The translations under genes and the position numbers were made by a program. The notes beneath the pieces were generated by a model that saw only the letters and a program-made list of their open reading frames with translations, was not told the origin of the DNA and searched no databases. DNA of 7,329 nt from Erysipelothrix sp. (lineage in GTDB: Bacteria > Bacillota_I > Bacilli_A > Erysipelotrichales > Erysipelotrichaceae), in the NCBI GenBank assembly GCA_012512495.1, contig JAAZEC010000008.1, forward strand, positions 1-7,329. The letters are read 5' to 3'. Of the stretch, positions 1 to 5,005 are shown in pieces (positions within the stretch are counted from its first letter, which is position 1; every line of letters starts with the position of its first letter).

Positions 1-478
1 CCTGAGCTTTAGTAATAGCCTTCTGAGCGACATCGGTCGGGTTAACAACAGCTGTTGTTGGCATGCTGAGGACTTCATAGACGTTGTTTGGTAGGTTTGG
101 TTCTTTGAGTAGAGCTTCTTCACGGGTAAGTCTTTCCACGAAGACATCCCTCTTCTCACCGTTTCTCAATAACTTTTCAATATGCGCATGATCCGCATCT
201 GTGGTTGCGATGACGAAAGCTCCAATTTGCTTGTAGGGTGTCCCCAACTCACGAGCGTAAGCTTCGTACATCTTCGTCCCTTTTAGATTGTATTTATTCT
301 TGAGTGTGCCATCTTCTGGGTCTACCCCTGCATGAATGACCGCACTGTTGTGTCCTGTCACATCGAGTCCTGGCTTATCGAGTTTCTCGATCACCATGGC
401 GTCTACTTCATACTTGCTTAACTCATAAGCAACGGTGCTTCCTACAATTCCGGCACCGATTATTATTACATCTTTCAT
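1..478 (-). CDS. FAD-dependent oxidoreductase, glycerol-3-phosphate dehydrogenase/GlpO-like (N-terminal part)
   Basis: This gene runs off the left edge, so only 159 codons of the N-terminus are present. My reverse-strand translation begins MKDVIIIGAGIVGS, a dinucleotide-binding Rossmann fold with GxGxxG at residues 8-13 and the ribose-binding acidic residue at E31. It continues with HNSAVIHAGVDPEDGTLK (43-60), the substrate/FAD-domain signature of the DAO superfamily form related to anaerobic glycerol-3-phosphate dehydrogenase, GlpO and 2-hydroxyglutarate oxidase. Such enzymes oxidise a 2-hydroxy compound such as glycerol 3-phosphate, passing electrons to FAD and then to oxygen, quinone or a C-terminal iron-sulphur domain. 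That C-terminus is outside the window, so the electron acceptor and exact substrate cannot be decided. The ATG at 476-478 has AGGAGG at 485-490 and a promoter just upstream. The FAD oxidoreductase class is certain; the substrate is inferred. Confidence 0.88.
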   Translation of the reverse strand, partial: MKDVIIIGAGIVGSTVAYELSKYEVDAMVIEKLDKPGLDVTGHNSAVIHAGVDPEDGTLKNKYNLKGTKMYEAYARELGTPYKQIGAFVIATTDADHAHIEKLLRNGEKRDVFVERLTREEALLKEPNLPNNVYEVLSMPTTAVVNPTDVAQKAITKAQ

Positions 479-508
479 TATTTTCCTCCTGGTTTTCTCC
501 GTAGTGTA

Positions 509-536
509 ATTGTAGCATTTCCCTCATTTTTCACAA
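509..536 (-). promoter_or_regulatory. Promoter of the FAD oxidoreductase gene
   Basis: Reading the minus strand, the -35 box is TTGTGA (531-536) and the -10 box is TACAAT (509-514), with a 16-base spacer. Transcription would start near 502 and give a leader of about 25 bases containing AGGAGG. It is divergent from the exonuclease promoter. Confidence 0.6.
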
Positions 537-566
537 TCGATTTGATAGGAACCTCCCTATATTCCA

Positions 567-595
567 TTGAATATTCCTTGAAAATAGCGTACTAT
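567..595 (+). promoter_or_regulatory. Promoter of the exonuclease gene
   Basis: TTGAAT (567-572) and TACTAT (590-595) are separated by 17 bases, a good sigma-A pattern. The predicted transcription start near 601-603 lies downstream of the TTG codon at 597, so that codon cannot start translation from this promoter and the ATG at 624 is favoured. Two tandem TTC-N3/4-GAA elements at 562-571 and 574-582 overlap or adjoin the -35 box and may be an operator. Confidence 0.6.
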
Positions 596-623
596 TTTGA
601 CAACGAAACAAGGGGATAACAAA

Positions 624-1529
624 ATGTCCATTCTTAGAAAAACTAAATTAAGATACTTATGGCTAGGTACGTTTGTCCTGCTTTTCTTACCAGAAAATGT
701 AAGTACAGAATCAAATCTTTATACCGCATTAATACTATTATTCTTTATCGCTTTTGGATATTCACTGTTTAGGACTGGTTCTTACATTAAAGCGAAACTC
801 AATAATGCATACCAAGTCATTAGAAACAGAACTAATAGGCCAGTGCTTCAAAGTAGTATCACGAGCTACCCGATGGATAACGTAATTGTAGAGAGGGATG
901 ATACTGTGGTTACAAGTTTTCCTAGGGTTTCTTCACATTATGTAAATCCTCTAGCCTATTCCAAGGCTTACCTCGATCGTCAATCGAGTGTGTTACAACC
1001 TAACTACATCGTGGTAGATACTGAGACGACAGGTCTTGAGCCTTCTGTTGATAGAATAATTGAAATTGGTGCTATCAAGTATCAGAACCATGTGGAGGTC
1101 GCACGATTCCATGAATACGTTAACCCTGGGATTCATATTCCCGGCTTTATCACGAGCATCAATGGCATCGACGATGACATGGTGAAACATGCTCGAACCA
1201 TTGATCAGGTACTTGATGACTTCAACACTTGGAGTGAGAACTTGTTATTAGTTGGGCATAATATCGCGTTTGATATCAAGATGATTGTCGCGGAGGGTGC
1301 CAGAGTTGAAGCGTCAATCACAACGAACAAGGTTATTGACACTTTATACCTGGCTAAGAAATTGTTCAAGAAGGAAGAAATCGGCAACCATAAGTTATCG
1401 ACAATAAAGAACTACTTAGGAATGTCCCAACTATCACATAGAGCGATGGATGATGTCGAGGTAACCGCGGTAGTCTATCAAATCTACTGTGAGAAATACG
1501 GGAAAAGAAAATCTACTCAAACAAAATAA
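624..1529 (+). CDS. Membrane-anchored DEDDh 3'-5' exonuclease (DnaQ/EXOIII fold)
   Basis: This 301-residue protein has an exonuclease domain at about 128-290. All five DEDDh catalytic residues are visible: D132 and E134 in VDTETTGLEP (Exo I), D217 in VGHNIAFD (Exo II), and H272 and D277 in SHRAMDD (Exo III). The family removes nucleotides from DNA or RNA 3' ends using two metal ions, as in DNA polymerase III epsilon and DNA polymerase PolC proofreading domains. Unlike those, this protein begins with two hydrophobic stretches (about 11-22, rather short, and 32-49) separated by an uncharged-to-acidic loop. Basic residues flank both, so a membrane hairpin with the catalytic domain in the cytoplasm is likely. 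A linker of about 75 residues joins the two. The ATG at 624 has AAGGGG at 610-615; the in-frame TTG at 597 falls inside the promoter region. The stop codon lies inside the terminator of the opposing tRNA gene. The physiological substrate is unknown. Confidence 0.87.
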   Translation: MSILRKTKLRYLWLGTFVLLFLPENVSTESNLYTALILLFFIAFGYSLFRTGSYIKAKLNNAYQVIRNRTNRPVLQSSITSYPMDNVIVERDDTVVTSFPRVSSHYVNPLAYSKAYLDRQSSVLQPNYIVVDTETTGLEPSVDRIIEIGAIKYQNHVEVARFHEYVNPGIHIPGFITSINGIDDDMVKHARTIDQVLDDFNTWSENLLLVGHNIAFDIKMIVAEGARVEASITTNKVIDTLYLAKKLFKKEEIGNHKLSTIKNYLGMSQLSHRAMDDVEVTAVVYQIYCEKYGKRKSTQTK

Positions 1530-1550
1530 AAACCCACTGTTAAGTGGGTG
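1524..1550 (-). repeat. 27-base terminator repeat, copy 1 (inverted relative to copy 2)
   Basis: The minus strand here is identical over 27 bases to plus-strand positions 2725-2751. The two copies end tRNA-Ser and tmRNA respectively and face each other. The exonuclease stop codon (1527-1529) lies inside this copy. Confidence 0.9.
1525..1549 (-). terminator. Rho-independent terminator of tRNA-Ser
   Basis: On the minus strand a 7-bp stem (ACCCACT/AGTGGGT, 1543-1549 with 1532-1538) closes a four-base loop and is followed by a U-rich run (TTTTTATTT). It lies 13 bases after the tRNA CCA end. In the plus direction the same hairpin follows the exonuclease stop but has only a poor U-tract (GTTAATTG), so it may end that transcript inefficiently. 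Confidence 0.85.
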
Positions 1551-1561
1551 TTAATTGAATA

Positions 1562-1649
1562 TGGCGGAGGACATGAGATTCGAACTCACGGAAGCTTGCA
1601 CTTCGCCGCCTTTCCAAGACGGTGCCTTAAGCCACTCGGCCAATCCTCC
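1562..1649 (-). tRNA. tRNA-Ser (anticodon GGA)
   Basis: This 88-base gene has an acceptor stem GGAGGAT pairing with GTCCTCC, discriminator G and an encoded CCA (its last base at 1562). The anticodon stem CCGTC/GGCGG closes the loop TTGGAAA, giving anticodon GGA at 1613-1615, which reads UCU and UCC. The long variable arm (GAAG/CTTC stem) is diagnostic of a class II serine tRNA, and the T loop TTCGAAT is standard. The gene has its own promoter and terminator and lies directly downstream of the PH-domain gene on the same strand. Confidence 0.97.
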
Positions 1650-1660
1650 AATGCTCGACT

Positions 1661-1689
1661 ATTATACCAAGTTTGATAAGTGTTGTCAT
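1661..1689 (-). promoter_or_regulatory. Promoter of tRNA-Ser
   Basis: On the minus strand ATGACA (1684-1689) is followed after 17 bases by a perfect TATAAT (1661-1666). The predicted start near 1654 leaves only about five bases before the mature tRNA 5' end. No terminator is visible between the PH gene stop (1721) and this promoter, so readthrough from the PH gene is also likely. Confidence 0.75.
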
Positions 1690-1720
1690 GGCATAATTTA
1701 AGTTGGAGGTTGTTAAATAG

Positions 1721-2242
1721 CTATTCGCTGTCTGAATCCTTATAAATTGGGTTGTCAGTGTAATCAGGTCTGCCATCACCATCGAGGTCCACCTGCATGT
1801 AATCAGGGATACCATCATTATTAGCGTCAACGCTAGTAGTGGAGTAACCTGCCGCTGCACCGAACATTTCCTTACCAGTGATATTCTTCTCATCACGAAT
1901 GGTTTCGATTAAACGGCTTAAGTAACGCTTAACATCGTTTGGCTTCTTAATGTTTTGAAGTGTTAGTGTTGGTGTGGTTCTATCGGATGCGTGGAGGATG
2001 ACTGAACCTACACCGAAGATCTTCTGACCAAAGGATTGGTTGAGTTCAATATCCATAATCCGATAAAGTAAAAGCTCATCGGTCTCTGTGTTCAACAGGC
2101 CAGTCTTAATGATGAGTCTCTCGTTAGTGAGTGAGTAACGGGTGAAGGAAATGGGTAAGCCAAGAATTCTTTTTCGGTCTTGCCACAGAATATCTTCTGA
2201 ATTGTCTTCTTTTTGGTATTCGCTAAAGGTTTTATATGACAT
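1721..2242 (-). CDS. Bacterial PH-domain protein with two C-terminal calcium-loop-like motifs
   Basis: This 173-residue protein has no signal peptide or membrane segment. Residues about 18-120 match the bacterial pleckstrin-homology fold (YdbS/YdbT, DUF304 type): WQDRKRILGLP, the strand-rich TRYSLTNERLIIKTGLL, then LLLYRIMDIELNQSFGQKIFGVGSV and a C-terminal helix (KRYLSRLIETI). Many relatives are membrane anchored; this one is not. A small Gly/Ala linker leads to DANNDGIPD (139-147) and DLDGDGRPD (152-160), spaced exactly 13 residues apart and each followed by Tyr. They resemble EF-hand or thrombospondin type-3 calcium loops. An acidic tail DSDSE ends the protein. I chose the ATG at 2240-2242 because GGAGGAA lies at 2248-2254; the upstream in-frame ATG (2273-2275) overlaps the -10 box. 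The function is not known. A lipid- or protein-binding scaffold with a divalent-metal site is inference. Confidence 0.82.
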   Translation of the reverse strand: MSYKTFSEYQKEDNSEDILWQDRKRILGLPISFTRYSLTNERLIIKTGLLNTETDELLLYRIMDIELNQSFGQKIFGVGSVILHASDRTTPTLTLQNIKKPNDVKRYLSRLIETIRDEKNITGKEMFGAAAGYSTTSVDANNDGIPDYMQVDLDGDGRPDYTDNPIYKDSDSE

Positions 2243-2273
2243 ATTAATTCCTCCGTTTTCATTGTTTAAGGAC

Positions 2274-2282
2274 ATTATATCA
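2274..2282 (-). promoter_or_regulatory. Extended -10 promoter of the PH-domain gene
   Basis: The minus strand reads TGATATAAT, an extended -10 element with a perfect TATAAT at 2274-2279. No good -35 box is seen, which is tolerated with an extended -10. Transcription would start near 2267, leaving a leader of about 25 bases with GGAGGAA. This excludes the ATG at 2273-2275 as the start. Confidence 0.6.
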
Positions 2283-2320
2283 GAATCACTGATTGTTGAG
2301 GCACTGGTTCATCATGATTG

Positions 2321-2349
2321 TGGAAAGTGCTCGGTTTCTTTGGTATAAT
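2321..2349 (+). promoter_or_regulatory. Promoter of ssrA (tmRNA)
   Basis: A perfect TATAAT (2344-2349) is preceded by TGG, forming an extended -10. A weak -35, TGGAAA (2321-2326), sits 17 bases upstream. The predicted start near 2356 gives a short 5' extension to be removed by RNase P before the mature end at 2362. It is divergent from the PH gene promoter, about 60 bases away. Confidence 0.7.
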
Positions 2350-2361
2350 AACGATGGATTC

Positions 2362-2714
2362 GGGGATGTCATGGTTTCGACAGGATTTCGTTGGATTCAG
2401 GTTGCAGTGGAGTGGTTGCCTAACAACCAAACAAAAAAATAACTGGAAATCAAAATCTAGCTTACGCTGCCTAATTTAGTTTAATCTAATTGCAGTGCGT
2501 CACTACCAATTTGGTCTTTGGGTTGGTAACTGATGACAGAAACGAAGACTAAGCTTAACGTTTATCTAGGGCGTTCTGACGAAAACCTTTACTAGGTAAT
2601 TCATCGTTTGTTTGTCTGTTTCTCAAATGATGTCGTAATGAAAACAGAATAAACTGTAGATGCTTGAATGTGGACATTTTTTGGACAGGAGTTCGACTCT
2701 CCTCATCTCCACCA
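2362..2714 (+). ncRNA. ssrA: tmRNA (transfer-messenger RNA, one-piece)
   Basis: This 353-base RNA rescues ribosomes stalled on broken mRNAs with SmpB, adding a degradation tag. The 5' GGGGATG pairs with 3' CATCTCC to form the acceptor stem. It includes the G3-U70 wobble (2364 with 2708) that is the alanine identity element, and is followed by ACCA with CCA encoded (2712-2714). The 5' segment holds the conserved TTCGACAGG of the tRNA-like domain. The T arm is AGGAG/CTCCT around TTCGACT near the 3' end. An internal reading frame encodes the tag (2445-2474). The contiguous order shows a standard one-piece tmRNA rather than a circularly permuted one. Confidence 0.96.
2445..2474 (+). other. tmRNA tag-peptide reading frame (GNQNLAYAA, then stop)
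   Basis: By analogy with the Bacillus subtilis tmRNA, where TAACT precedes the GGC resume codon of GKTNSFNQNVALAA, the resume codon here is GGA at 2445-2447 after ATAACT, 84 bases into the RNA. The frame reads G-N-Q-N-L-A-Y-A-A and ends at TAA (2472-2474). With the alanine from the charged tmRNA the tag is A-GNQNLAYAA. The end YAA differs from the common LAA; it should still look like a hydrophobic-AA degron to ClpXP-type proteases. The choice of resume codon is inferred from alignment by eye. Confidence 0.8.
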
Positions 2715-2724
2715 ATTAGCAAAC

Positions 2725-2751
2725 CACCCACTTAACAGTGGGTTTTTATTT
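2725..2751 (+). repeat. 27-base terminator repeat, copy 2
   Basis: Identical over 27 bases to the minus strand of 1524-1550, including stem, loop (TAAC) and the interrupted T-run. The two copies are inverted relative to each other and bracket tRNA-Ser, the PH gene and ssrA. Confidence 0.9.
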
Positions 2752-2753
2752 AT
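2726..2753 (+). terminator. Rho-independent terminator of ssrA
   Basis: A 7-bp stem ACCCACT/AGTGGGT (2726-2732 with 2737-2743) with loop TAAC is followed by a T-rich run. It begins 11 bases after the tmRNA CCA end. Confidence 0.9.
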
Positions 2754-2798
2754 CAGACCATTATTAATCACAGGCTTAACCAAAACTGAGAATATCAA

Positions 2799-2821
2799 AA
2801 TAGTCTCATGAAGAGACTATT
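2799..2821 (+). promoter_or_regulatory. Perfect 9-bp inverted repeat, putative operator upstream of the small lipoprotein gene
   Basis: AATAGTCTC (2799-2807) and GAGACTATT (2813-2821) are exact inverted copies around a five-base centre. The element covers the -35 region of the candidate promoter whose -10 is at 2828-2833. No T-run follows on the plus strand, so an operator for a dimeric regulator is more likely than a terminator. This role is inferred from position and symmetry only. Confidence 0.5.
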
Positions 2822-2824
2822 CAG

Positions 2825-2833
2825 TGTTAGAAT
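2825..2833 (+). promoter_or_regulatory. Candidate extended -10 promoter of the small lipoprotein gene
   Basis: TGTTAGAAT is an extended -10 (TGN plus TAGAAT at 2828-2833). No good -35 is present; the inverted repeat at 2799-2821 occupies that place. The leader would be about 40 bases and includes GGAGG at 2872-2876. Confidence 0.45.
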
Positions 2834-2880
2834 AAATATAGGAAACACTATGTAAGATTCGTAGTGAACATGGAGGACAC

Positions 2881-3171
2881 ATGGATAAGAAGAAATTAAT
2901 CAAACTAACCACTATCATCGCACTTGGCTTGTTAGTACTAACAGGCTGTATGCCAGGAAACGAAAGCTATACGATCGCTAAGCCTGCTGGCTTCCTCTCA
3001 GGAGTCTGGCACGGATGGATTGCTCCGATATCCTTAGTGCTCTCACTCTTTGGTTCAACCAAAGGAATCTACGAAAGTATCAACACTGGTTTCTGGTATG
3101 ATTTCGGCTACTACATCGCTATTATCAGCGGCTTCGGTAGCTTATCATTCTTCCGAAAGAAGAAAGAGTAA
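2881..3171 (+). CDS. Small putative lipoprotein with two further hydrophobic segments, conserved-hypothetical type
   Basis: This 96-residue protein starts with a lipoprotein signal: MDKKK, a hydrophobic core, then the lipobox LTGC with C23 as the lipidated residue. After a short polar stretch come AGFLSGVWHGWIAPISLVLSLFG (about 37-59) and GYYIAIISGFGSLSFF (about 77-92), each long enough to cross or lie on the membrane, joined by IYESINTGFWYDF. The end is basic (RKKKE), so the C-terminus should be cytoplasmic. The WHGWIAP...SLF...IYE..NTG.WYDFGY pattern resembles a recurring family of small bacterial hypothetical membrane proteins, recalled by eye and not searched. No enzyme motif is visible and I assign no function. 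GGAGG at 2872-2876 supports the ATG at 2881. The stop lies three bases from the end of the convergent PilX-like gene. Confidence 0.8.
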   Translation: MDKKKLIKLTTIIALGLLVLTGCMPGNESYTIAKPAGFLSGVWHGWIAPISLVLSLFGSTKGIYESINTGFWYDFGYYIAIISGFGSLSFFRKKKE

Positions 3172-3174
3172 TTA

Positions 3175-4890
3175 CTATTTTTCCTTAACTGGATCTTGAA
3201 CCATCGAAACAACTGAAGGACCCGCTGGAACACCATCTACAAAGTTAGGCATGGTGATTTCAAACGGTATATTTTCAAACACAGAAGCATCATACTGAAT
3301 ACTGGAACCACCACTGGACGAAAAATCATGGGTAATAACAGCTCCCTTAAACTTTCCACTACCACTCATCTCAAAGACAGCATCCGGATTTGACAAGTAA
3401 AACAAGGAAGCCGCACTGGTCGAACCACCATTTAAAGATACCTTATTACCACCAGAAATGAAGTTACCAAATAAACCACCACTTCCACCAATACTAGCAT
3501 TCATGTACTCACCCATAATCGAAACATAAAATGAAGCGGAACCACCGATAGTGATTGATTTCATCTGTGTGCCATTTTTACCATAGACATAAATAATGAT
3601 TTTCTTAGCATCTTCCGGATTACCCGTCGGTTCGCTATTACCACTGAAATTGATATTGTTACCCTTCGAAGGTGAAGCCGTCACAATGAAAGTGACCGTT
3701 CCAGTTCCTTCAACCGTGAAACGACTGCCAAGATCAAGATAGTCCGTAATAATCGTAATATTACGGTCACCTACATCAAACACCGTAGGATAACCCCGAT
3801 TCGGTTTCATAACTACCGAAGGGACATAGAACACATCCGAAGCTTTCGCTGTTGAGGTCTCGAATTTATTGGAGTTAGGATTCCAGAAGGTCTCAGACAC
3901 CTGAGGAAAACGATAAGTTAATTTACCATTGTAGTCGGCAGGTAGTCCACCAACATAGCTTAAAGTCTCATTAGAGAAGTTACCATTACTATCAACAATC
4001 ACAAACGTATTGCCACTAGAATTCTTAAGCGTTAAGGGTGCTAATTTCGCTCCCGTATTCACTGGCATTGCCGGCATGACCATCGTCACATTGAAGCTAT
4101 CCAAGTCTATCTTTTCCTCAGCAGTAGCATTCATCTTTTGACAGGGGTTATATTGACTCATCCAAGCTGTAGCATTTAATCTGTAATCTAAATATTTACA
4201 GTTACTATAATTCGATTGAAAAGCATTATCCGCAATATTTAAGAGATTATTCCTAAGATGTAGGGCCTCAATCGAACCAAACGATCCCATCGTAACCGAC
4301 TTTGGATCCATGCTCGTTGTCGCAATAGGACCACCCGTCACAGTCAAACCCGTGATATTAAGATTGCCCGAACTTATTAAAGCGTATTTTGAAAACCAGA
4401 CTTTTTCTCCCTCTTCCTCACCAGAAGCAGAGAACTCAACCGCAGTCTCCAAGGTCCGCGAATCACTCTTAGAAGTGATATTAAACCTGAGATTCTCAGG
4501 ATCATTTACAGGAGACACCTGGGCCACCGTTACAATCGGTGACTCATCAATAGCCGTTGAGCGGTATTGTCCATTCGACAGGTAATCGACTAGGTCGCTA
4601 ACTAGACCGGAGTTAGTCACTCTGCCATTAAGAATAGTCTTAAACTCACTAAAGGAACCAACAGAACCCGTAAGGGAAGTTGCTTCCTTTTTGATCAGTT
4701 CAACCATCACATTAATACCAGATTCTGAGGAGTAATAGGTCTGTGTATATTTTTGTGTTTGGACAGAACCCTCAATATTTTTATTAGACACATAGACGGC
4801 ACCACCATAAGATATGGAGAACACCATTAATAAAAGCAGCACCACTACTAAGGCAGCCCCATCCCGTTTCTTTAGAACACTCTTAAACAC
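3175..4890 (-). CDS. PilX-like type IV pilin-related surface protein with long beta-rich body
   Basis: This protein of about 571 residues has a prepilin-like N-terminus: basic FKSVLKKRDG, then a hydrophobic helix AALVVVLLLLMVFSISYGG (12-30). This recalls PilX-type minor pilins (GAALVV...). A prepilin peptidase cut after G11 is possible, but position +5 is Val rather than the usual Glu. YYSSESGINVMVELIKK (52-68) matches the helix continuation seen in pilin-like proteins. Residues about 170-550 are rich in Gly, Ser, Asn and Thr with short hydrophobic strands, suggesting a beta-helix or stacked-strand body. C231 and C250 are the only cysteines and could pair. The longest frame starts at GTG 4899, but GGGGTGAT (4895-4902) is a Shine-Dalgarno correctly spaced for the GTG at 4888-4890, which I prefer. 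No pilus ATPase, platform or peptidase gene is in the window. Role in adhesion or assembly is inference. Confidence 0.75.
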   Translation of the reverse strand: MFKSVLKKRDGAALVVVLLLLMVFSISYGGAVYVSNKNIEGSVQTQKYTQTYYSSESGINVMVELIKKEATSLTGSVGSFSEFKTILNGRVTNSGLVSDLVDYLSNGQYRSTAIDESPIVTVAQVSPVNDPENLRFNITSKSDSRTLETAVEFSASGEEEGEKVWFSKYALISSGNLNITGLTVTGGPIATTSMDPKSVTMGSFGSIEALHLRNNLLNIADNAFQSNYSNCKYLDYRLNATAWMSQYNPCQKMNATAEEKIDLDSFNVTMVMPAMPVNTGAKLAPLTLKNSSGNTFVIVDSNGNFSNETLSYVGGLPADYNGKLTYRFPQVSETFWNPNSNKFETSTAKASDVFYVPSVVMKPNRGYPTVFDVGDRNITIITDYLDLGSRFTVEGTGTVTFIVTASPSKGNNINFSGNSEPTGNPEDAKKIIIYVYGKNGTQMKSITIGGSASFYVSIMGEYMNASIGGSGGLFGNFISGGNKVSLNGGSTSAASLFYLSNPDAVFEMSGSGKFKGAVITHDFSSSGGSSIQYDASVFENIPFEITMPNFVDGVPAGPSVVSMVQDPVKEK

Positions 4891-4917
4891 AACTATCACC
4901 CCACATTTTTCAACTGT

Positions 4918-4926
4918 AGTATAGCA
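4918..4926 (-). promoter_or_regulatory. Extended -10 promoter of the PilX-like gene
   Basis: The minus strand reads TGCTATACT, an extended -10 with TATACT at 4918-4923. A possible -35, TTGCAT (4943-4948), is 19 bases away and weak. The leader would be about 20 bases. Confidence 0.5.
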
Positions 4927-4975
4927 TATCCGCCTTAAAATAATGCAAATTTTAGTGTAGATTTCATCAAAGGTT

Positions 4976-4981
4976 TATAAT
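4976..4981 (+). promoter_or_regulatory. -10 box of the polysaccharide deacetylase gene
   Basis: A perfect TATAAT lies 29 bases before the ATG. The best -35 candidate, TTAGTG (4952-4957, 18-base spacer), is poor, so activator help is possible. The predicted start near 4988 leaves just room for the strong Shine-Dalgarno AAAGGAGGTG at 4991-5000. The promoter is divergent from that of the PilX-like gene in a shared 115-base intergenic region. Confidence 0.45.
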
Positions 4982-5005
4982 GAAATTACTAAAGGAGGTG
5001 GACTC

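Noticed and set aside
545..560. ATAGG-N6-CCTAT inverted repeat between the divergent promoters
   Set aside because: Only five-base arms; expected by chance in a window of this size.
597..623. TTG start giving a nine-residue longer exonuclease
   Set aside because: It lies just after the -10 box at 590-595, at or before the predicted transcription start, and has no Shine-Dalgarno; ATG 624 has AAGGGG.
993..1387. Two short minus-strand frames within the exonuclease gene
   Set aside because: Antisense shadows of a gene with intact catalytic motifs.
1627..1896. 89-residue minus-strand reading frame
   Set aside because: It overlaps the PH gene in another frame and runs into tRNA-Ser; no Shine-Dalgarno or family features.
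2243..2275. Upstream ATG for the PH-domain protein
   Set aside because: This ATG overlaps the TATAAT of the extended -10; the ATG at 2242 has a well-spaced GGAGGAA.
2142..2348. 68-residue plus-strand reading frame
   Set aside because: Antisense to the PH gene and crossing the divergent promoters of PH and ssrA.
2688..2714. tmRNA 3' end as an integration (att) site for an island
   Set aside because: ssrA is a common target, but no integrase and no second copy of the 3' end is visible in the window.
2799..2821. Inverted repeat as a terminator
   Set aside because: No T-run on the plus strand, only a short TTTT on the minus, and the ssrA terminator already lies upstream at 2726-2753.
4310..4585. 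91-residue plus-strand reading frame
   Set aside because: Antisense shadow within the PilX-like gene.
4891..4899. GTG at 4899 as the PilX-like start
   Set aside because: The codon is part of the Shine-Dalgarno GGGGTGAT that fits the GTG at 4890. The difference is only three residues and not certain.
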